Assembly: GCA_964476375.1 (NCBI GenBank)
Contig: CAYYZW010000128.1
Span: 1 to 10,997, forward strand
DNA length: 10,997 nucleotides
Direction of reading: 5' to 3'
DNA from: SAT2750 sp964476375
GTDB taxonomy: Bacteria; Planctomycetota; Planctomycetia; Pirellulales; Pirellulaceae
How positions within the stretch are numbered: position 1 is the stretch's first letter; the number at the start of each line of letters is the position of its first letter. Positions 6,782 to 10,997 of the stretch are shown here, one piece after another. The notes beneath the pieces were generated by a model. That model had not been told where the DNA came from. It made no database searches and saw only the letters and a list, made by a program, of their open reading frames with translations. The position numbers and the translations under genes are program-made.

Positions 6782-7191
6782 GACTTCGGGAATGGGCGGT
6801 TAAGCCGGGTTCTGTTTCCGCGTTACCCGGGGGCAACGCGAAGACGGTCATTTATCTAGGATGCCAGTTGCCTGGCACCTCGAGCGGCCCACCCGGAAGT
6901 CGATAGCGGATCGGGCAGATCCGCGACAGCTGTTGCCAGCCGGCTGCTCCCTGTTTGACCTTGCTTCCAATGGGGTTTACAAAGCCAGCCGGGTCACCCC
7001 GGCTGCTGGTGAGCTCTTACCTCACCTTTTCACCCTTACCCGCCAAAGACGGGCGGTCTATTTTCTGTTGCACTTTCCCTGGCCTTACGGCCGGTCGGCG
7101 TTACCGACCATTGTGCCCTCTGAAGCCCGGACTTTCCTCCCGTTCGGCCCGAGGGCCAAACCAGCGACCATCCGTGCCCACTCCCGAAGTC
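6782..7191 (-). ncRNA. rnpB: RNase P RNA, class A (catalytic RNA)
   Basis: This is the RNA subunit of ribonuclease P, which removes 5' leaders from tRNA precursors. It is about 410 nt, normal for bacterial class A. Conserved core pieces on the minus strand occur in the right order: GAGGAAAGTCCGGGC at 7139-7125, GGGTAAGGGTGAAA at 7041-7028, AGATAAATGACCGTC at 6857-6843 and ACAGAACCCGGCTTA at 6815-6801. A CCGGGTGGGCC segment before the third of these corresponds to L15, which pairs with the tRNA CCA end. The ends are set by the 16-bp P1 helix, 7191-7176 pairing with 6797-6782 with one G-U pair. A U7 run follows. The 5' end lies 5 bp after the stop of the enolase-superfamily gene and I see no convincing promoter in between. 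Long open frames across this span are not genes. Confidence 0.97.
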
Positions 7192-7196
7192 ATGTA

Positions 7197-8321
7197 TCAC
7201 GTGCGATCCCTGGAAAACTCTTCCAGGGCCTGACGGTTCAATTCTATACCCAGTCCCGGCCCGCTGGGAACATGCAGGCAGCCCTCCTCGTCCAGCTGGA
7301 ACGGACTTTCTATAATCCTGTCGATATACGGTGCGGGCGTGAGGAATTCCACGTAGAGGGCCACCGGCATCGCGGCAGCCAGGTGCAGGTCTGCTGCCAC
7401 TCCAACGGCCGTGTTCCAGCCATGGCTCACCAGCTGGATATGGTGGTCATAAGCTTGCCAGGCGATCCTGCGAACCTCACTCAGGCCCCCACACTTGGTC
7501 ACATCCGGTTGCAGGATATCGACCGCCCGTCGTTCGATCCAGGGCTGGAACGCCTGGCGGCGGGTGAGCACTTCCCCCCCCGCAATCGGAACGGGCGACA
7601 CGGCGGTGAGCCTCGCATAGCCCTCCAGGTCATCCGGCGGCAAGGGTTCCTCGAACCAGCCAATATCATAATCGGCCAGCATCCGGGCGGTTCGCATGGC
7701 CCACTTGTAGCGATGCGGCCAGAACTGTTCACTGCCTCCAGCATCCACCAGCAGATCCACATCGGGTCCCACGGTCTGTCGTGCTGTTTTCACCAGCAAC
7801 TCGTCAAACTGGTTGTCACGTCGCCCAAACGGCCGCCAGCCCAGCTTGATGGCCCGGAACCCCCGTGCCACGGTACTTTCCAGCCGTTCCTTGAGCACTT
7901 CCGGTTCATCAAACAGCATCGATGCATAGGGCTTGATGCGATCCCGGTAACAGCCTCCCAGGAGCCGTGAGACCGGCTGGCCGGTTGCCTTACCAAGCAG
8001 GTCCCAGAGGCCAATATCGATCCCCGAGATGACATGTTCGAGTGTCCCGCCCCGACCCTGCCAGAAGCTGCTCTGCCGGAGCTTCTCACTGACCCGTTCA
8101 GGCTCCAGGGCCGATTCCCCTTCCCAGAGTGGCCGCAGTGTTTCCACGCCGGCCTCGACCAGGGCCGAGTTGGTAAAAACGCTGCCGATTCCCCGCAGAC
8201 CCTCATCGGTCACAATCTCGACCAGCGCATGCAGGTCATCTTCGGGTTCGTGACCGTCCGGCCAGCCACCGTCGACCGTGCCGCCGAGCAGCCTGTGAAT
8301 CTCGATATCAACAATGTTCAT
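7197..8321 (-). CDS. Mandelate racemase/muconate lactonizing enzyme family protein (enolase superfamily)
   Basis: Members of this family abstract the proton alpha to a carboxylate, acting as sugar-acid dehydratases, racemases or cycloisomerases. The substrate is not predictable here. From the ATG at 8321 the product is 374 residues, the usual length. The N-terminal capping domain is followed by the barrel: ISGIDIGLWDLLGK near 98-111, FRAIKLGW at 155-162, metal-ligand regions VDAG (Asp193), WFEEP (222-226) and AGGE (Glu250). The Asp-His dyad of the mandelate racemase group is present as Asp273 (QPDVTK) and His300 (SHGW), spaced 27 apart as in mandelate racemase. The second lysine of the usual KxK motif is replaced (Lys159-Leu-Gly161). 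The C-terminus VPSGPGLGIELNRQALEEF is typical of the family. The open frame extends to a TTG at 8429, but those 36 residues are not family-like and would run into the divergent gene. The gene ends 5 bp before rnpB. Confidence 0.92.
   Translation of the reverse strand: MNIVDIEIHRLLGGTVDGGWPDGHEPEDDLHALVEIVTDEGLRGIGSVFTNSALVEAGVETLRPLWEGESALEPERVSEKLRQSSFWQGRGGTLEHVISGIDIGLWDLLGKATGQPVSRLLGGCYRDRIKPYASMLFDEPEVLKERLESTVARGFRAIKLGWRPFGRRDNQFDELLVKTARQTVGPDVDLLVDAGGSEQFWPHRYKWAMRTARMLADYDIGWFEEPLPPDDLEGYARLTAVSPVPIAGGEVLTRRQAFQPWIERRAVDILQPDVTKCGGLSEVRRIAWQAYDHHIQLVSHGWNTAVGVAADLHLAAAMPVALYVEFLTPAPYIDRIIESPFQLDEEGCLHVPSGPGLGIELNRQALEEFSRDRT
7208..7228 (-). repeat. Perfect 8-bp inverted repeat at the enolase-gene/rnpB junction
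   Basis: CCCTGGAA at 7208-7215 and TTCCAGGG at 7221-7228 are perfect complements around a 5-base loop. It lies in the last codons of the MR/MLE gene and ends 16 bases before the rnpB 5' end. It is not followed by a T run in either direction. Confidence 0.6.
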
Positions 8322-8350
8322 TCCGGTTTTCCCGTCCAGCAGCGGGGTTC

Positions 8351-8380
8351 TTGTAGGCCTGCCGCTCCCCCCCCTATCAT
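8351..8380 (+). promoter_or_regulatory. Possible promoter for the beta-propeller gene
   Basis: In the 107-bp gap between the divergent genes, TTGTAG (8351-8356) and TATCAT (8375-8380) are spaced 18 bases apart on the plus strand. The -10 matches 5 of 6 consensus bases, the -35 only 3 of 6. It would give a leader of about 40 bases before the ATG at 8429. Confidence 0.3.
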
Positions 8381-8428
8381 TGGGAGAACAGCACCCGGTC
8401 ATGATGACATGAAAAGGCAGCCTGAACA

Positions 8429-10060
8429 ATGAGCGATACCAGCCCGGCCGCCACCCGGGACAAGAAAAAACGGCGGATCCCCCGCACGGTGCTGATCACA
8501 CTTGTCCTCTGGCTGGTCCTCCAGGTAGCGATTCGCGTGATACCCGAGATGGATCATGCACTGACCAACCTTGTCACGGTCGCTGCTACCGTGCTGATGC
8601 TTTTTGTTCTGGAAACCTGGCTTCTGCTGGCGAGTGGGTTGTCCTGGCGACGGCGGCTGACCATGGGATTCCTGCCGATCGCCCTGCTCGTCGGGTTCTT
8701 CAGCCTTGTCAAAGTCCTCAGCCTCGACGGGGAATTGATTCCTCGCTTTGCCTGGCGCTGGGCCCCGGTCCATGACACCACGCTCGAGACGGCCAAGCGT
8801 GTCAAGCCCGCAGTGATGATTGATCTCTCCATTGAATCGCCGGTTGATTTCCCCGGCTTCCTTGGCCCACATCGATCCGCTTCGATCCAGAACATCCTTT
8901 GGAATCCTGGCTGGCAGGATCAGCCTGCTCCCAGCCCCCTCTGGACCCAGCCGATCGGGGCCGGCTGGTCCGGCTTTGCAGCCCGCAACGGGCATGCGGT
9001 CACGATGCAGCAGCGGGGAGAAAACGAGATTGTCAGCTGCCACGACATCCAGACCGGCGAGATTGTCTGGACCAACTCCAGCCCTGCCCGCCACGAGACG
9101 ATCTTCGGTGGCATCGGCCCTCGTAGCACCCCAACCATCGCAGGCGGTCGCATCTACTGCCTGGGAGCCACCGGCATCCTGCGGTGCCTGGAGGGCAGCA
9201 ACGGCAGCCTGCTCTGGGAGAAGGACCTGCTGGCACTCACCGGCAGTACCCCTGCCAGGGACCTCAAGACCATTGCCTGGGGCCGTAGCAATTCCCCCCT
9301 GGTAGTTGACGGGCTGGTGATGATTCCCCTGGGAGGCCCTCCAGCCGGACCCCATGTCTCGCTGATGGCCCTGGACGCCAGCAGCGGTGAAGAGCGGTGG
9401 CGAAGCGGGGACCGCCAGGTGAGCTACGCATCCCCGTCCCTGGTGGAGCTGGATGGTGAAAAACATGTTGTGATTGTCAGTGCCGATCTTGTCAGTGGAC
9501 ACCGCCTGGAGGACGGGTACCAGCTCTGGACCTACAGCTGGGATGGAAGCAGCAGTGGCAGTGCCAGCGTCTCCCAGGCAACAACGCTGGGAAAAAACAG
9601 GCTGCTGCTTTCCAAGGGATACGGGGAGGGAGCCGCCGTGATTGAGATTCATCGCGGAGCCGGTGAGAAGTCCGATTTCCAGGTGGAGACCACCTGGATC
9701 AACAAACAGGTGCTCAAGACCAAGTTCACCAACGTCGCCATCCGGGATGGTTTTGCCTATGGCCTTTCCGACGGCATCCTGGAATGCGTCGACCTGGCCA
9801 GCGGCGATCGTCGCTGGAAGAAGGGACGGATGGGCCACGGTCAGCTCCTCCGCCTGGCCGACGTGCTGGTGGTGCTGGCCGAAAACGGAATGGTCTGGCA
9901 GGTTGCCACAGACCCCGAATCCTTCCGGGTCCTTGGCCGCTTCCAGGCCGTCAGGGGAAAGTGCTGGGCCACGCTCTGCCTCTATGACAACCTGCTTCTT
10001 GTCCGTGCCGAGGAAGAGGCCTGTTGCTACCGGTTACCGCTCACTCGCCCGTCCCACTGA
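8429..10060 (+). CDS. Membrane-anchored PQQ-like beta-propeller protein (BamB-like)
   Basis: The 543-residue product starts with a basic segment (DKKKRRIPR) and three predicted membrane helices at about 20-37, 46-69 and 79-98. The large remainder is probably extracytoplasmic. From about residue 141 it shows PQQ-like beta-propeller repeats: FPGFLGPHRSAS, then blades with the typical tryptophan-ending pattern such as CHDIQTGEIVWTN (204-216), RCLEGSNGSLLWEKD (252-266), ALDASSGEERWRSGD and CVDLASGDRRWKKGR. This resembles the BamB/quinoprotein repeat fold, but nothing shows that PQQ is bound. Similar proteins are common and poorly characterised in Planctomycetota, where they are often labelled BamB-like. 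The ribosome binding site is weak (AAGG about 13 bases upstream). Its stop lies within the 3' end of the convergent FabD-like gene, with a 20-bp overlap. Function is unknown; a scaffold or envelope protein is one possibility. Confidence 0.88.
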   Translation: MSDTSPAATRDKKKRRIPRTVLITLVLWLVLQVAIRVIPEMDHALTNLVTVAATVLMLFVLETWLLLASGLSWRRRLTMGFLPIALLVGFFSLVKVLSLDGELIPRFAWRWAPVHDTTLETAKRVKPAVMIDLSIESPVDFPGFLGPHRSASIQNILWNPGWQDQPAPSPLWTQPIGAGWSGFAARNGHAVTMQQRGENEIVSCHDIQTGEIVWTNSSPARHETIFGGIGPRSTPTIAGGRIYCLGATGILRCLEGSNGSLLWEKDLLALTGSTPARDLKTIAWGRSNSPLVVDGLVMIPLGGPPAGPHVSLMALDASSGEERWRSGDRQVSYASPSLVELDGEKHVVIVSADLVSGHRLEDGYQLWTYSWDGSSSGSASVSQATTLGKNRLLLSKGYGEGAAVIEIHRGAGEKSDFQVETTWINKQVLKTKFTNVAIRDGFAYGLSDGILECVDLASGDRRWKKGRMGHGQLLRLADVLVVLAENGMVWQVATDPESFRVLGRFQAVRGKCWATLCLYDNLLLVRAEEEACCYRLPLTRPSH

Positions 10061-10997
10061 CAGGGGCCTGATCCAAAAGCCAGTCCTCGAGGATCAGGTG
10101 CTGAACGACAGGTGCCCTCAACAGGGCGGTGCGTTCGGGCAGCACTTTCTGTAGCCAGGGCCGCTGGGCCACGGCCGAGAGCAGCCGCATGCCAAGGTTA
10201 CTTTCGTTGTGCGTCTCCACATTGGCGGAAAGCCGCTGGTAGGTAGAGGGGATAATATTCGGCCCCGGACCAATATGAACCACGGTCTCCACACCCAGCT
10301 TGAGCGTCTCGTAGACCGCTTCCCAGAGCAACTGGGGATGATCCACCCAGCGGTAGAGCAGCTCACGGCAGTTGCTCTCACTGTAGTCCATCCCTCCACT
10401 GACCAGCGAGAGCACCGGAAAGGACGGGGCATTGACACCACTGGCAAGCGTGAGCATGGTCTGCGCCGCCCGGCTGGGGATATTTCGCTGCCACATGATC
10501 GGGCTATGCAGCGGCGGCCAGCGATCCCTGTTCTTGCGAAGCACCACCTGGCGGGGCCGGTCCTCACAAAGCAGATCCCGCAGTCGATCGAGCGAATCGG
10601 CCTGGCCCATCAGCAGCAGGGTATTGGGAGAAAGCTCGGCCGAGATCCCTGCCACCCCCCTTCCCTGCTGGTTGATCTTCACCAGGCCTCGATCGACCCC
10701 TTCCCTGTCAATCGTCTGGTCGCGGGAAAACAGCACTCCCAGGGTGACATCGTCGGCCAGGGCCACGCAGTCCTCGGCCAGCAGCAAGGGGACACTCAAC
10801 GCATCGGCAAAAGTAAAGACGCCGGCGGCAACCAGCGCCGTTATTTCCCCCAGGCTATAACCGAAACCGAGCTGACACTGCTGGTAATCAATATCGAAAT
10901 CCTGCTGCAGGATTTCCAGCTGGGCAAGTTCCATGGCCATGATCATGGCAACCGCCTCCCCATAGGTTGCCAGCGATGCCTCCTGGCCGGACGTCAC
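10041..10997 (-). CDS. FabD-like acyltransferase-domain protein, 5' end cut off
   Basis: The frame is open to the right edge, so the true start lies outside the window. The 318 visible residues match the malonyl-CoA:ACP transacylase fold. The nucleophile elbow is GYSLGE (serine at visible residue 48, where FabD has GHSLGE), followed by the FabD-like ITALVAAGVFTFADA. A PLHSPIM segment supplies the catalytic histidine (visible residue 164). A GQADSLDRL ferredoxin-like subdomain segment and a late VVHIGPGPNI motif correspond to the FabD C-terminal pattern. The arginine that binds the malonyl carboxylate in FabD (in the MRG segment behind the elbow) is replaced by leucine or alanine here. The family usually loads acyl groups onto acyl carrier protein for fatty acid or polyketide synthesis, but the acyl group is uncertain. 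No fatty-acid neighbours are visible inside the window. Confidence 0.85.
   Translation of the reverse strand: MTSGQEASLATYGEAVAMIMAMELAQLEILQQDFDIDYQQCQLGFGYSLGEITALVAAGVFTFADALSVPLLLAEDCVALADDVTLGVLFSRDQTIDREGVDRGLVKINQQGRGVAGISAELSPNTLLLMGQADSLDRLRDLLCEDRPRQVVLRKNRDRWPPLHSPIMWQRNIPSRAAQTMLTLASGVNAPSFPVLSLVSGGMDYSESNCRELLYRWVDHPQLLWEAVYETLKLGVETVVHIGPGPNIIPSTYQRLSANVETHNESNLGMRLLSAVAQRPWLQKVLPERTALLRAPVVQHLILEDWLLDQAPVSGTGE

Noticed and set aside
6861..7970. Long plus-strand open frame (369 codons) across rnpB and the MR/MLE gene.
   Set aside because: It covers RNase P RNA and the antisense of a clear enolase-superfamily gene. The translation has no family features.
8322..8429. N-terminal extension of the MR/MLE gene to a TTG at 8429.
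   Set aside because: The 36 extra residues do not look like the family and would fill the whole divergent promoter gap. The ATG at 8321 gives the normal family N-terminus.
8399..9838. Long minus-strand open frame (479 codons) opposite the beta-propeller gene.
   Set aside because: It is antisense to a protein with clear membrane helices and propeller repeats. The translation has low-complexity Gly/Pro/Gln character and no recognisable domain.

Overview
This is a GC-rich bacterial chromosomal segment that is almost entirely coding and shows no sign of a mobile element, phage, CRISPR array or tRNA. The mix of genes best fits a member of the Planctomycetota. It includes futalosine-route menaquinone genes, a Gfo/Idh/MocA oxidoreductase with a Tat-type leader, a membrane-anchored PQQ-like beta-propeller protein, an enolase-superfamily enzyme and an orphan ribbon-helix-helix protein. 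The taxon is an inference from gene content, not from a marker-gene search.

Left part (1-4317, all minus strand). Reading in the direction of transcription from the right, there is first a Tat-leader Gfo/Idh/MocA oxidoreductase (4317-2854). A strong Rho-independent terminator (2819-2784) follows it. Next comes an RluA-type pseudouridine synthase (2753-2022), then mqnA (1901-1113) and mqnC (1064 to beyond the left edge). mqnA and mqnC are consecutive-pathway genes of the futalosine route to menaquinone, 48 bp apart, behind a TATAAT box. mqnC has no stop codon inside the window but is clearly coding.

Middle (4318-7191). hflX (5903-4542, minus) encodes the ribosome-associated GTPase. A 403-bp divergent intergenic region follows, rich in inverted repeats. 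It leads into a plus-strand gene (6307-6741) for a 144-aa protein with a C-terminal ribbon-helix-helix (HicB/Arc-like) domain and no visible toxin partner. Facing it on the minus strand is rnpB, the class A RNase P RNA (7191-6782). Its 16-bp P1 helix and the conserved core are recognisable, and a U7 run follows its 3' end.

Right part (7197-10997). A mandelate racemase/muconate lactonizing enzyme-type gene (8321-7197, minus) stops only 5 bp before the 5' end of rnpB. A divergent plus-strand gene (8429-10060) encodes three membrane segments followed by a PQQ-like beta-propeller. Its 3' end overlaps by 20 bp the 3' end of a convergent minus-strand gene for a FabD-like acyltransferase, which is cut off at the right edge.

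Most of the window is ordinary housekeeping and metabolic content. The points most worth a second look are in RNA and regulatory architecture: the tight enolase-gene/rnpB junction with a perfect inverted repeat, the terminator that invalidates the longest start of the pseudouridine synthase, and the structured leader of the orphan RHH gene. The FabD-like protein also lacks the arginine expected for malonyl specificity. I see no clear previously undescribed multi-gene system.
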